DNA of 64,000 bases from DATCYX01 sp963714425 (GTDB lineage: Bacteria; Chloroflexota; Anaerolineae; Anaerolineales; UBA4823): assembly GCA_963714425.1 (NCBI GenBank), contig CAVQOI010000004.1, positions 620,001-684,000 of the forward strand. The letters run 5' to 3'. Positions 54,294-62,335 of this stretch are shown in pieces. Every line of letters starts with the position of its first letter. Position 1 is the first letter of the stretch. The translations under genes and the position numbers were made by a program. The notes beneath the pieces were generated by a model, which saw only the letters and a program-made list of their open reading frames with translations, searched no databases and was not told the origin of the DNA.

Positions 54294-55508
54294 ATGCACA
54301 TCACCAAAGCACAGGCGCGCCGCTTCTTGCTTGCCCACCAGAGCTTACAACCGCAGAAAGTACAAAAAGGCAAAGCTGGCATATTGAATTTTATCCGCCA
54401 TGTCGGCTGCATTCAGTACGACCCCTTGGATGTGGTCGGTCAGAACGCCGAGCTGGTGCTGCAAGCCAGGGTGCCCGAATTCAAGCGCGCCATACTGAGA
54501 GACCTCCTTTACAAGGACCGCAAGCTGCTGGATGGGATGGATAAAGTTATGTCAATTTATCCCACAGAGGACTGGCCCTACTTCCACCGCTTCAGGGAAG
54601 CTGTCCGAAATAGCACAGGGGTGAGTGCCAAAGCCGTCCGGTCTGTGCTGCCGCTGGTCCGTGCCGAGATTGAAGAGCGCGGACCGCTGTCATCACATGA
54701 GCTTGACATGAAGCAAATCGTAGATTGGGATTGGTCGCAGTCCAGGCTCTCCCGCGCTGCCTTGGAGAGCATGTACTTTTGGGGAGAGCTTGTCGTGCAC
54801 CACAAAGTGCATACCCGCAAATTCTACGACTTCGCACATCGCTGCCTTCCCCAAGAACTGCTTCAGGCACGTGACCCCAACCCAACCGCAGAAGACTATC
54901 AGGATTGGCATGTGCACCGGCGAATAGGGAGCGTCGGCCTTCTGTGGGGCAGGTCGGGTGAAGCCTGGTTTGGGATGATGGACGTGCAGAGCAAACAGCG
55001 GAAGATGGCTATTGAACGGCTGCTCAGCCGGGAGATGCTCCTCCCGGTGCAGGTTGATGGGCTAGGGGAGCCGCTTTATCTTCGTTCCATGGATGTTCCC
55101 AATTTCAAGAAATCTATGGAGGATCAAACGACACCTAAGCGCGCCATCGTAATGGCGCCATTAGACAATATGCTCTGGGACCGCCGTCTCCTCAAAGAAT
55201 TGTTCGATTTCGAGTACCGATGGGAGGTGTATGTACCCGCGAAAAAGCGCCAATATGGCTATTACGTGCTTCCCGTCCTATACGGTGATCAATTCATCGC
55301 TCGCTTCGAGCCGGGTAGAGACAAGCAGCGAGGGGTCTTTTTGATCAAGAACTGGTGGTGGGAGCCTGGCGCAACCGTCGATGAGCCGTTAAAAATCGCC
55401 CTGCGAGAATGCTTCCACCAATTCATCAACTACCTGGAAATGGATCGCCTTGTGCTGGCTCCCTATGCCCGGGATCAAGCTGACCTGGCGTGGCTGGCTG
55501 TCCCATAA
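54294..55508 (+). CDS. AlkX/YcaQ-like winged-helix DNA glycosylase
   Basis: 404 residues from ATG 54294 (MHITKAQARRFLLAHQSL). Family pattern (HTH_42 / DUF1006): N-terminal helix, RHVGCIQYDPLDVVGQNAELVLQARV (~36-61), YKDRKLLDGMDKVMSIYPTEDWPYF, then winged-helix repeats and a C-terminal ALDNMLWDR-type beta segment (APLDNMLWDRRLLKELFDFEYRWEVY, ~287-312) and KRQYGYYVLPVLYGDQFIARF. The QYD tripeptide matches the QxD motif of the AlkX group, as opposed to QxQ in AlkZ. Known members unhook bulky or cross-linked alkylated bases. Activity here is inferred from the family. Confidence 0.78.
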   Translation: MHITKAQARRFLLAHQSLQPQKVQKGKAGILNFIRHVGCIQYDPLDVVGQNAELVLQARVPEFKRAILRDLLYKDRKLLDGMDKVMSIYPTEDWPYFHRFREAVRNSTGVSAKAVRSVLPLVRAEIEERGPLSSHELDMKQIVDWDWSQSRLSRAALESMYFWGELVVHHKVHTRKFYDFAHRCLPQELLQARDPNPTAEDYQDWHVHRRIGSVGLLWGRSGEAWFGMMDVQSKQRKMAIERLLSREMLLPVQVDGLGEPLYLRSMDVPNFKKSMEDQTTPKRAIVMAPLDNMLWDRRLLKELFDFEYRWEVYVPAKKRQYGYYVLPVLYGDQFIARFEPGRDKQRGVFLIKNWWWEPGATVDEPLKIALRECFHQFINYLEMDRLVLAPYARDQADLAWLAVP

Positions 55509-55553
55509 CCCATTCATGATTACTGCTATAATCTCGCCTTGACGGAGGCACTC

Positions 55554-55961
55554 ATGCCCGAGCTGGCGAAAAAATTAGGCATTCAAACCCACATGAACAT
55601 CTATCTGGAGGGAGCACCCTCCGAAGTCGAGTGCGCTCTGCGCAATGCGGTTCCTGATGCTGTGTTCACCACATCCATGGAAAATCCCCCTTATCACGTT
55701 ATCCTCTTCTGGCCAACCCAACTGGAAGGGCTTGAATATCGCTTTGCCGACTTACAGAGACGTATCCACCCAGAAGGCGCCATCTGGGCGGTGATGCCGA
55801 AGAAGAAATTCGCCCAGGGGCGCGGCGTGGATTTCTCCTGGGAGCAGATGCAAGCTGCAGGGCTTGTTACAGACCTGGTGGATAACAAGGTGGCGTCCAT
55901 TTCCGGGCAAGATTATGGCACGCGTTTCGTCATCCGCAAGGAGCGACGTAAATCACTATGA
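55554..55961 (+). CDS. DUF3052-like protein
   Basis: 135 residues from ATG 55554 (MPELAKKLGIQTHMNIYLEGAP), with GGAGG at about 55544; the longer frame starts without such a site. Features of the DUF3052 group: an N-terminal KLGI...AP beta strand, HVILFWPTQLEGLEYRF, HPEGAIWAVMPKKKF (~79-93) with the PKK segment, and GLVTDLVDNKVASISGQDYGTRFVIRK. No catalytic residues are known. Ends in ATGA overlap with the HAD gene, so the two are translationally coupled. Confidence 0.7.
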   Translation: MPELAKKLGIQTHMNIYLEGAPSEVECALRNAVPDAVFTTSMENPPYHVILFWPTQLEGLEYRFADLQRRIHPEGAIWAVMPKKKFAQGRGVDFSWEQMQAAGLVTDLVDNKVASISGQDYGTRFVIRKERRKSL

Positions 55962-56632
55962 TCAAGGGACTGCTCTTTGATTTTGATGGGTTGATCCTGG
56001 ATACCGAATGGTCGATCTTCGAGTCCTGGCAGGAGCTGTACCAGGACTGCGGTGCGCGCCTGGAAGTCGCAGATTGGGTGGATGTGGTTGGTACTCTCGA
56101 CGACGAGAAAGACTATTTCGACCAAATCGAAGCCCAAACCGGAGAGAAACGCGATTGGTCTGATCTGGGCATAAAGCGGCGCCAGCGCGAACAAAATCTG
56201 ATCGATGAACAACCCATCCTGCCTGGTGTGATCGCCTATCTTCAAGATGCCCGTCAACTAGGACTCAAGCTTGGCATTGCCTCAAGCTCACACTCGGATT
56301 GGGTAAACGGGCATCTCACCCATCGCGGGCTGATCGATTACTTTGATGTGATCCATACCCGCGAAAAGGTTACCCGGTATAAGCCTGATCCAGAACCATA
56401 CCTCAAATTGCTGGTGGAGCTCGGGTTGGCTGCCAATCAGGCGATCGTCCTGGAAGATTCTCCTCCTGGAATAACTTCCGCCAAGCGTGCAGGATTGTTC
56501 TGTGTGGCTGTCCCCAACCGCCTGACACAAATTCTAGCGCTTGAACACGCTGACTTGAGGCTGGATTCACTTGACCAGATGTCTCTGAACGAATTACTCC
56601 GGTATGTAAATGGCTTAGGTGGATTGGAATAA
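55958..56632 (+). CDS. HAD-family hydrolase, beta-phosphoglucomutase-like
   Basis: 224 residues. HAD motif I LLFDFDGLILDTEW (~5-18, nucleophile and acid Asp), motif II LGIASSSHSDWVNGHL (Ser ~110), motif III Lys in TRYKPDPEPYLKLL (~146) and motif IV IVLEDSPPGITSAKRAG (~167-183). The helical cap lies between I and II. This is the subfamily I cap-C1 group containing beta-phosphoglucomutase and phosphoglycolate/2-deoxyglucose-6-phosphate phosphatases; substrate not predictable. Start overlaps the DUF3052 stop by four bases. Confidence 0.87.
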   Translation: MIKGLLFDFDGLILDTEWSIFESWQELYQDCGARLEVADWVDVVGTLDDEKDYFDQIEAQTGEKRDWSDLGIKRRQREQNLIDEQPILPGVIAYLQDARQLGLKLGIASSSHSDWVNGHLTHRGLIDYFDVIHTREKVTRYKPDPEPYLKLLVELGLAANQAIVLEDSPPGITSAKRAGLFCVAVPNRLTQILALEHADLRLDSLDQMSLNELLRYVNGLGGLE

Positions 56633-56881
56633 TGTTTTTGGGTCCCTTAGTGACATATTCTTGGGAAGTCTCACATGAGCAAGATATGTTTCTCCAGGAG
56701 TGACTGGGCAAGCTGCGCTGCGCACTCGACAGGGCGTCAAGCCAGTGTGGGTTACTATTGGGCATCGATTTAGCCTTGAGAGCGCGGTCGAATTGGTCTT
56801 GGGTTGCTGCGCCAAATACAGACTTCCAGAGCCGCTACGCCAGGCACACAGGCTGGCATCTCATACGCAAGGAGATTATTT
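56633..56881 (+). other. Leader region of corA with possible secondary structure
   Basis: A 249-bp gap before corA with no recognisable gene. It contains short complementary stretches (e.g. GGCAAGCTGCGCTGCGC and CCAGGCACACAGGCTGG, about 56838-56854) and a ribosome site AAGGAG at about 56870. A Mg-sensing riboswitch of the M-box type was considered because of the downstream gene, but conserved M-box blocks were not clearly found. Confidence 0.25.
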
Positions 56882-57871
56882 ATGATCCGCTCGATACGCA
56901 TCGCTAAAGACGGAGTAGTCGATGAAGGCCTGCCCGTCAGTGAATTTTCCATTGCTCTCCGAGATCCCAACAAGATGCTTTGGGTGGATTTTGAAGCGAC
57001 ACTTCCCGAGAGTGACGAGCCTATCTTGCGCGAGGTTTTCGGCTTCCACCCCCTGGCAGTTGACGATGCCCTGCAAGAATTGCATGTCCCCAAAATCGAC
57101 GATTGGGGCGAGTATTTGTACATCGTGCTGCATGCGGTAACATTCACCCAAACTGACGGCGGGCAGGTGGACACCTTAGAGCTGGACGTATTCCTGGGTC
57201 GGAACTTCATGGTCACCCATCACGACCAGAACATCTCCGCAATCGAGAGGGTCTGGACTGCGTGCCAGCGCGACGAGCGATTGTGGAAGAACGGTGTAGA
57301 CCATATCCTCTACCGCCTGACTGATGAGATTGTCGCCAGCTACATGCCCGTGGTTGAAGCCATTGACGATGCTGTCGATTTGGCTGAAGACCAGGTTTTT
57401 GATCGGCCCACCCCAGACGTGCTAGAGAGAATTTTCACCTTGAAGCGCGCTGTGCTGCACTTGCGCCGGATTATCGGCCCTCAGCGCGAGGTTCTCAACC
57501 GCCTGGCTCGCGATGATTACAACGTGATCGACAAGCGTGCGCGCATCTACTTCCGTGATGTCTACGATCACCTGGTGCGCTTGCATGACATCACCGAGAG
57601 TATCCGCGACCTGGTGAGCGGCACGCTGGATACCTACCTTTCGGTAATCAACAACCGCATGAACGACATCATGAAGACGCTTACCATCATCACTACCCTG
57701 TTCATGCCCATCTCTTTCGTCACTGGATTCTTCGGGATGAATTTTTTTCAGCCTGTCGCCAATATTCTGGCGCCCTGGTCAGACGTGTCCGCCTTCGCCA
57801 TAACACTTGGCATATTTCTGCTTATCCCTCTCGCCATGTTTTTCTGGATCCGCAGGCGCGGGTGGATGTAA
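56882..57871 (+). CDS. corA: CorA-type divalent metal transporter
   Basis: 329 residues from ATG 56882 (MIRSIRIAKDGVVDEGL), which follows AAGGAGATTATTT; a longer frame to 56804 has no such signal. The cytoplasmic funnel domain (~1-265) includes FHPLAVDDALQELHVPKIDDWGEYLYIVLHAV and long helices; two C-terminal membrane helices carry PISFVTGFFGMNFFQ (~283-297), with the GMN selectivity motif at the pore mouth. A basic C-terminus IRRRGWM closes it. Transports Mg2+, possibly Co2+/Ni2+. A 250-bp leader precedes the gene. Confidence 0.93.
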   Translation: MIRSIRIAKDGVVDEGLPVSEFSIALRDPNKMLWVDFEATLPESDEPILREVFGFHPLAVDDALQELHVPKIDDWGEYLYIVLHAVTFTQTDGGQVDTLELDVFLGRNFMVTHHDQNISAIERVWTACQRDERLWKNGVDHILYRLTDEIVASYMPVVEAIDDAVDLAEDQVFDRPTPDVLERIFTLKRAVLHLRRIIGPQREVLNRLARDDYNVIDKRARIYFRDVYDHLVRLHDITESIRDLVSGTLDTYLSVINNRMNDIMKTLTIITTLFMPISFVTGFFGMNFFQPVANILAPWSDVSAFAITLGIFLLIPLAMFFWIRRRGWM

Positions 57872-57916
57872 GCATTGCGGCAGGACCAGCAGTAATCGCA
57901 CAAGGAGAAATTGAGC

Positions 57917-58402
57917 ATGACTTCAAAACTCAGCGCCAGCGCCCAGAGAGTTCAAGATGCTCTGGAAGCCCTCGGCTTCAGTCTGCAGGTGGTGGAGCTG
58001 CCTGATTCAACGCGCACTGCTGTGGAAGCCGCCCAGGCTGTAGGCTGCCAGGTGGGGCAGATCGTAAAATCCCTGGTTTTCAAAGCCAAGCGCAGCGAAA
58101 AGCCCGTGCTGGTCATCGCCAGTGGGGCGAACCGCGTCGATGAGCAGATTATCGAGAGTTCCATCGGCGAGCCGTTGGGTAAGGCCGATGCCGACTTCGT
58201 TCGGCAGCGTACCGGGTTCGTGATCGGAGGCGTGCCGCCTTTGGGCCACGTTGCGCCCATTCAGACCTTTATCGATCGAGACCTGCTGCAATACGATGAA
58301 GTCTGGGCGGCAGCAGGCACGCCGCATGCCGTCTTTCTCTTAAACCCGTCAGACCTTGAACGCATGACCGGGGGTAAGGTGATGCACCTGGCGGCCACCT
58401 GA
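57917..58402 (+). CDS. YbaK/EbsC-type aminoacyl-tRNA deacylase
   Basis: 161 residues from ATG 57917, with AAGGAGAA at 57902-57909; a TTG at 57911 is an alternative. Motifs of the YbaK/ProX fold: QVGQIVKSLVFKAK (~48-61, with the conserved Lys of the active pocket), LVIASGANRVDEQ (~69-81), FVIGGVPPLGHV (~104-115) and AAGTPHAVFLLNPSDLERMTGG (~133-154). These proteins clear mischarged Cys-tRNA(Pro) or Ala-tRNA(Pro) in trans. The GGVPPxGH loop is the hallmark. Stands alone between corA and moaA. Confidence 0.9.
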   Translation: MTSKLSASAQRVQDALEALGFSLQVVELPDSTRTAVEAAQAVGCQVGQIVKSLVFKAKRSEKPVLVIASGANRVDEQIIESSIGEPLGKADADFVRQRTGFVIGGVPPLGHVAPIQTFIDRDLLQYDEVWAAAGTPHAVFLLNPSDLERMTGGKVMHLAAT

Positions 58403-58496
58403 CCTAAGAGATCAACACCTTTATTACATTTCAACGCTTGAACGCCCTTCGATTTGTAGTATAATTCTGATAATTATTATCTATATTGATAACCTT

Positions 58497-59477
58497 ATGG
58501 CGATCGATCGTTTTGGGCGTAACATCCACTACCTGCGCATCAGCCTGACCGACCACTGCAACCTGCGCTGTGTGTACTGTATGCCGGAGGACATGACCTT
58601 CCGGCCCAACGCAGAGCTCATGCAGGATGACGAGCTCCTCTTGCTGGTACGCCTTTTTGCCTCTCTGGGATTCGACAAGATCCGGCTGACGGGCGGTGAG
58701 CCCACCGTGCGCCTGCACATTACCGAGCTGGTGCGCGGAATTGCTCACACACCCGGTGTCCGCTTTTTGTCGATGACCACCAATGGTGTCCTGCTCTCGC
58801 GCCTGGCAAAACCCATGGCAGACGCCGGATTGCAGCGCGTCAACATCAGCCTGGATACCCTCGATCCGGAGAAATTCCAGCGGGTTACCCGCTGGGGGAA
58901 GCTGGACGACGTGTGGCTCGGCATCCTGGCTGCCGAGCAGGCTGGATTGACCCCGGTCAAGCTCAACGCAGTGGTGGTGCGCGGCTACAACGAGCCCGAT
59001 GTGGTCGATCTGGCCCGTCTGACCCTTGAGCGCCCATGGCAGGTGCGTTTTATCGAGATGATGCCTTTCGCTGGGGCGACGGAGCTGCAGACCACACAAG
59101 TGGTCACTGCTGCCGAGATACAAGGGCGCATCGAGGCTGAGCTTGGTACCATGCTGGTCGCCAATGGCGGCGAGCTGGACGGCGAGGCGCGTCTCTTCCA
59201 GCTGCCCGGCGCCCAGGGTGAGGTCGGCTTCATCTCGTCAGTGAGCGTGCCATTCTGTGCCGCCTGCACCCGCGCCCGCCTGACCGCCGACGGGCGCCTG
59301 CGCCTGTGCCTGCTGCGCGAAGGCGAGGTCGACTTGCTCACCCCATTGCGCCAAGGGGCCAATCTAGATGACCTGCGCCAGATCATCCTTGACGGTGTCT
59401 GGGATAAACCCTGGGGGCATGGGCTGGCTGAAGGAATTATCCCTCTAAACCGAGTGATGAGCGAAATCGGGGGCTAG
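58497..59477 (+). CDS. moaA: MoaA, GTP 3',8-cyclase (molybdenum cofactor biosynthesis)
   Basis: 326 residues, the usual length. Radical-SAM cluster CNLRCVYC (~21-28), SAM loop IRLTGGEPTVR (~63-73), and a second [4Fe-4S] site in the C-terminus: FCAACTRARLTADGRLRLCL (CxxC...C, ~252-271), plus the C-terminal GG. It converts GTP to 3',8-cyclo-7,8-dihydro-GTP, the first step of molybdopterin synthesis. No other moa/moe genes are in the window. The start MAIDRFGRNIHYLRISLTDHCN fits the family; no strong ribosome site precedes it. Confidence 0.95.
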   Translation: MAIDRFGRNIHYLRISLTDHCNLRCVYCMPEDMTFRPNAELMQDDELLLLVRLFASLGFDKIRLTGGEPTVRLHITELVRGIAHTPGVRFLSMTTNGVLLSRLAKPMADAGLQRVNISLDTLDPEKFQRVTRWGKLDDVWLGILAAEQAGLTPVKLNAVVVRGYNEPDVVDLARLTLERPWQVRFIEMMPFAGATELQTTQVVTAAEIQGRIEAELGTMLVANGGELDGEARLFQLPGAQGEVGFISSVSVPFCAACTRARLTADGRLRLCLLREGEVDLLTPLRQGANLDDLRQIILDGVWDKPWGHGLAEGIIPLNRVMSEIGG

Positions 59478-59582
59478 ACACCCGCCCGCTGGCTGTTGAT
59501 GGCGGACAATCCCGGCATCGCGCCTTTCCTCCAATCTATCTATCTTCCAACCTATGGTATCCTCCCACATCTGGAGGACTAT

Positions 59583-60305
59583 TTGCTCGATTCTAAAACG
59601 ATCCGCGCCATCCTCTTTGACCTGGATGGCACCTTACGCCTCAGCCGCCCGCACTATACCGAGACCTTTACCAGCATCGCCACCCGGCTGGGTCTGATAG
59701 TGACCGCCGAGGACCGCCATCGCAGCGGGCGCTGGCTCCACTATTACTGGGCCAAGTCGGATGAGCTTGTGACGGACCGCATCCAGTATGCAGATGACCC
59801 GGAAGCCTTCTGGACCAACCATGTCCGCTGGGTGCTCATCGCGCTAGGATGCACCCCACAGACAGCAGCTAGCCTGGCTCCGCAAGCCTACCAGCTCATG
59901 AACAACGAGTTTAAACCCCAGGACTGGGTGCCTTCGGATATCCCACCTGCGCTGCAAGCCTTGAAAGATGGCGGATACCGGCTCGCCGTGCTCTCAAATC
60001 GCTCGAAATCCTACCAGGAGCAGCTCGAAACCCTCGGGCTGGCATCCTATTTTGAGTTCGCCCACTACGCCGGTGAGATCGATGCCTGGAAGCCGGACCC
60101 CGAGGTATTCCACCGCGCTCTGGAACAAATTGGCAGCCGCCCTGACGAAACCTTGTATGTCGGTGACAACTACTTTGCGGATGTGGTCGGTGCCCGCTTG
60201 GCAGGTCTCATCCCGGTGCTGGTCGACCCGGAAGGGCTCTTCCCCGAAGCTGACTGTGTGGTTATCCGTTTTATTAGCGAATTGCCGGATATGTTAAAAG
60301 GTTAA
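59583..60305 (+). CDS. HAD-family hydrolase
   Basis: 240 residues from TTG 59583, five bases after GGAGG (59573-59577). An upstream ATG at 59499 would add 28 residues without a ribosome site. HAD motif I RAILFDLDGTLRLS (~6-19), motif II LAVLSNRSKSYQEQLETLGL (~135), motif III Lys in DAWKPDPEVFHRAL and motif IV TLYVGDNYFADVVGARLAG. The helical cap is about 90 residues. Related to phosphoglycolate phosphatase-like enzymes and to the HAD gene at 55958; substrate unknown. Confidence 0.83.
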   Translation: MLDSKTIRAILFDLDGTLRLSRPHYTETFTSIATRLGLIVTAEDRHRSGRWLHYYWAKSDELVTDRIQYADDPEAFWTNHVRWVLIALGCTPQTAASLAPQAYQLMNNEFKPQDWVPSDIPPALQALKDGGYRLAVLSNRSKSYQEQLETLGLASYFEFAHYAGEIDAWKPDPEVFHRALEQIGSRPDETLYVGDNYFADVVGARLAGLIPVLVDPEGLFPEADCVVIRFISELPDMLKG

Positions 60306-60362
60306 GCTCAAAGGACACAAGGTTACTAAAGTTTGTTATTCTCTCTGTGTCCTTTACGTTGA

Positions 60363-61190
60363 CTAGAGTCCTACACTGAATAGTCGCCACAATCCAATCG
60401 ATAGCATCGCCCCTACTATCGAGCTGAGAAAATTCACCCAATCGTTGTCCATCCAGCGCCAACCACGCAGGAATTCAGTCTGCCTGCCACAGCTGTGAAC
60501 AGGCGAACGCTCGGTCTCCTTTCCACATTGCGGGCAATAATAAATGGCCTGCACGCTGGCACCCAGGACCGAATCGAATGTCGCTCCTGCCAGTCCAGCC
60601 ACAATCACTACCCCCCACAGTAAAGTCTGGTGGGAATTTGCCTCCCCTACCCAACCTGCCAGTCCCCCAATTAACCCTGCCCCGCCCAGAGCGGCAAGGT
60701 ATCCTAACCATGTCACCCCGCCTGAGGCGCCCTGTTCAACAGGTCTTCCATTTGTGATGAGACGCGGCGGCGTGCGGCTGAACACCCCCAACTCCGTTGC
60801 CCATGTATCCGCGTTCACAGTAGCAATCGCCCCAGCGTAAGCCACCCAGGGCCAGATCTCCCCAGGAAACCGCGTGGATACGAGGGCAAGGATTGCTCCG
60901 AGGCCGCCATTGGCAAGCACCTGAGCCCAATCGCGCCGTGAACCTTTGGCGAATTTTTCCGCCAGCCCTGCTTTGCGCCGGGCGAACGCCCGCGACCATG
61001 CGCTCGAGGAGAGAAAAAATGTCAGCAACAAGAGTGCCCATTCCGGCCCACCTAATCCGAATGTCAGACCGCCTGTGAGGGCCGCCGCCCAAACTCCACT
61101 GCGCGCCAGTACTCCAACTCGCCATGCCAGCAAGCTCACCAGTGCTCCGAGAGCCAGTCCTATCAGCAACGGGATGGCGGATTCAGACAT
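60363..61190 (-). CDS. DUF92 family membrane protein
   Basis: 275 residues with about six hydrophobic helices. Family motifs: GGLTFGLGGPEWALLLLTFFLSSSAWSRAF (~40-70), RRDWAQVLANGGLGAILAL (~84-102), AYAGAIATVNADTWATELGVFS (~115-136), ASGGVTWLGYLAALGGAGLIGG (~152-173) and GATFDSVLGASVQAIYYCPQCGKETE. DUF92 proteins include VTE6, a phytyl-phosphate kinase, in plants and related lipid or prenol kinases in bacteria. A CxxC pair (CPQC ... HSCG) at ~225-238 may bind metal. Enzyme activity is inferred. Confidence 0.82.
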   Translation of the reverse strand: MSESAIPLLIGLALGALVSLLAWRVGVLARSGVWAAALTGGLTFGLGGPEWALLLLTFFLSSSAWSRAFARRKAGLAEKFAKGSRRDWAQVLANGGLGAILALVSTRFPGEIWPWVAYAGAIATVNADTWATELGVFSRTPPRLITNGRPVEQGASGGVTWLGYLAALGGAGLIGGLAGWVGEANSHQTLLWGVVIVAGLAGATFDSVLGASVQAIYYCPQCGKETERSPVHSCGRQTEFLRGWRWMDNDWVNFLSSIVGAMLSIGLWRLFSVGL

Positions 61191-61238
61191 GCGGGGAGAA
61201 ATCTGTGGATAAGTCGTGGAAAACTGTGGATAAATCCA

Positions 61239-62270
61239 TTAAAGGTGGGGATAAATTAGGATTATTGCAAATGCAACCAGGAATAAAACCGGGATGAGTA
61301 CACCGCTGCCCCACATCAGGTAAGCCAGCAATATGTACGGAGCGGGCGGGCTGGTCGTCTCGGTGGGTGCGATCTGGTGCAAGACTCCACGCCGGAAAAA
61401 GAACAGGCCTAAGAAGAAATCCAACAGAAAGAAGAAGCCACTCAACACCGGTAATAGGAGCAGCTGGACCCCAGGAACGGGCTCTCCGCCGCGCTGGAAA
61501 CCTATGATGATCTCTGCTTTGCCCGGTGCAACCAGAAAAACCCATATTAAAAGGATCAGATTGAGCGCTAAACCAAGCAGCAAAATGGTGCGCGCAGCAG
61601 GTGTACGCCACATGCGTGCCAGCACGACAGTAGGATACTGCGATCGAGCTGGCATCGGGGCGAGTGAGCCCATCTCGATCAGGCGCTGGTAAGTGGCGAG
61701 AAAGGCTGCCGGGGCCTCTGGCGAGATTGCAAACACGCCTTGTTGCGAGGCAACCTGCCCATGGCTGGCAACCTGCCCATTGCTGGCAACCTGCCCATGG
61801 CTGGCAACCTGCCCATGGCAGGCTATCAACACCAGGTTGCGGGCGTCAGCTGCCAGGAATTCAATTTTAGAGCCGCTGGGTGAGTGGCGGACGCCAAGTA
61901 CCGCACCTGGCAGGCGCAACCAGGGTAAGAGTAACGGAGTGTTCAAGTCTGTGGCTGGACGGATCCAGGCAATCGCATCAATGGGGATATCTTCCGATCG
62001 CAGCCCCCAGCGCAAGGTGATCCCTTCTCGCATCACACTGTAATAGGCGCCGCGCAATGCCAGGAACCGGTAAGCCAGCCAGGGGACGATCAATATTGCA
62101 ACCAGGGCAGGCACCAGGAATAGCAAGAAGGTCACATTCGTCTGCGCCAGACTTGCCTGCCACAGCCCCCATCCTACCACCCCTGACAGGATGGCAATCG
62201 CCCCCAGGTGAAAGATTACACCTTGCCGCTGGCTGGGCCGGAAAATTTGAATGGCTTCGGGATTATCCAC
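61239..62270 (-). CDS. Membrane protein with PH-like domain and internal repeat
   Basis: 343 residues, GTG start (MDNPEAIQIFRPSQRQGVIF). Two N-terminal helices (~25-65), then a bacterial PH-like beta domain (~75-205; REGITLRWGLRSEDIPIDAIAWIRPA...GVRHSPSGSKIEFLAAD) interrupted by CHGQVASHGQVASNGQVASHGQ (a tandem repeat, see 61752), and three C-terminal helices (~240-340). The PH-like layout is that of bPH_2/YdbT-type envelope proteins. The repeat inserts four copies of a six-residue unit in a loop and does not disturb the frame. Function unknown. Confidence 0.65.
   Translation of the reverse strand: MDNPEAIQIFRPSQRQGVIFHLGAIAILSGVVGWGLWQASLAQTNVTFLLFLVPALVAILIVPWLAYRFLALRGAYYSVMREGITLRWGLRSEDIPIDAIAWIRPATDLNTPLLLPWLRLPGAVLGVRHSPSGSKIEFLAADARNLVLIACHGQVASHGQVASNGQVASHGQVASQQGVFAISPEAPAAFLATYQRLIEMGSLAPMPARSQYPTVVLARMWRTPAARTILLLGLALNLILLIWVFLVAPGKAEIIIGFQRGGEPVPGVQLLLLPVLSGFFFLLDFFLGLFFFRRGVLHQIAPTETTSPPAPYILLAYLMWGSGVLIPVLFLVAFAIILIYPHL
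61752..61822 (-). repeat. 18-bp tandem repeat inside the PH-like protein gene
   Basis: On the plus strand GGCAACCTGCCCATGGCT recurs four times with minor changes (one copy has ATTG for ATGG). Read from the gene on minus, each unit encodes GQVASH or GQVASN. The core GGCAACCTGCC resembles the core at 62286-62330 in the neighbouring gene, where GGTAGGCTACC/GGTAGGCTGCC occur. Confidence 0.8.
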
Positions 62271-62282
62271 CCAACCCCCAGA

Positions 62283-62335
62283 TCAGCTACCTACCAAAGG
62301 TAGGCTACCTACCTCAGGTAGGCTGCCAGCTTCCA
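62283..62335 (-). repeat. Short repeat at the end of the exonuclease gene
   Basis: GGTAGGCTACCTACC and GGTAGGCTGCC alternate near 62286-62330 with partial dyad symmetry; in the gene frame they encode GSLPEVGSLPLVGS just before the stop. Similar short palindromic inserts coding (V)G(S/N)LP-type peptides are known from other Chloroflexota and look like small mobile or slippage-grown repeats. Placement at the very end of a gene suggests tolerance there. Confidence 0.6.

Noticed and set aside
56633..56881. M-box Mg riboswitch ahead of corA
   Set aside because: Conserved blocks could not be aligned by eye; kept only as an unassigned leader.
58431..59123. 230-codon minus-strand frame opposite moaA
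   Set aside because: It lies fully inside moaA, which has all catalytic motifs; the antisense translation has no recognisable features.
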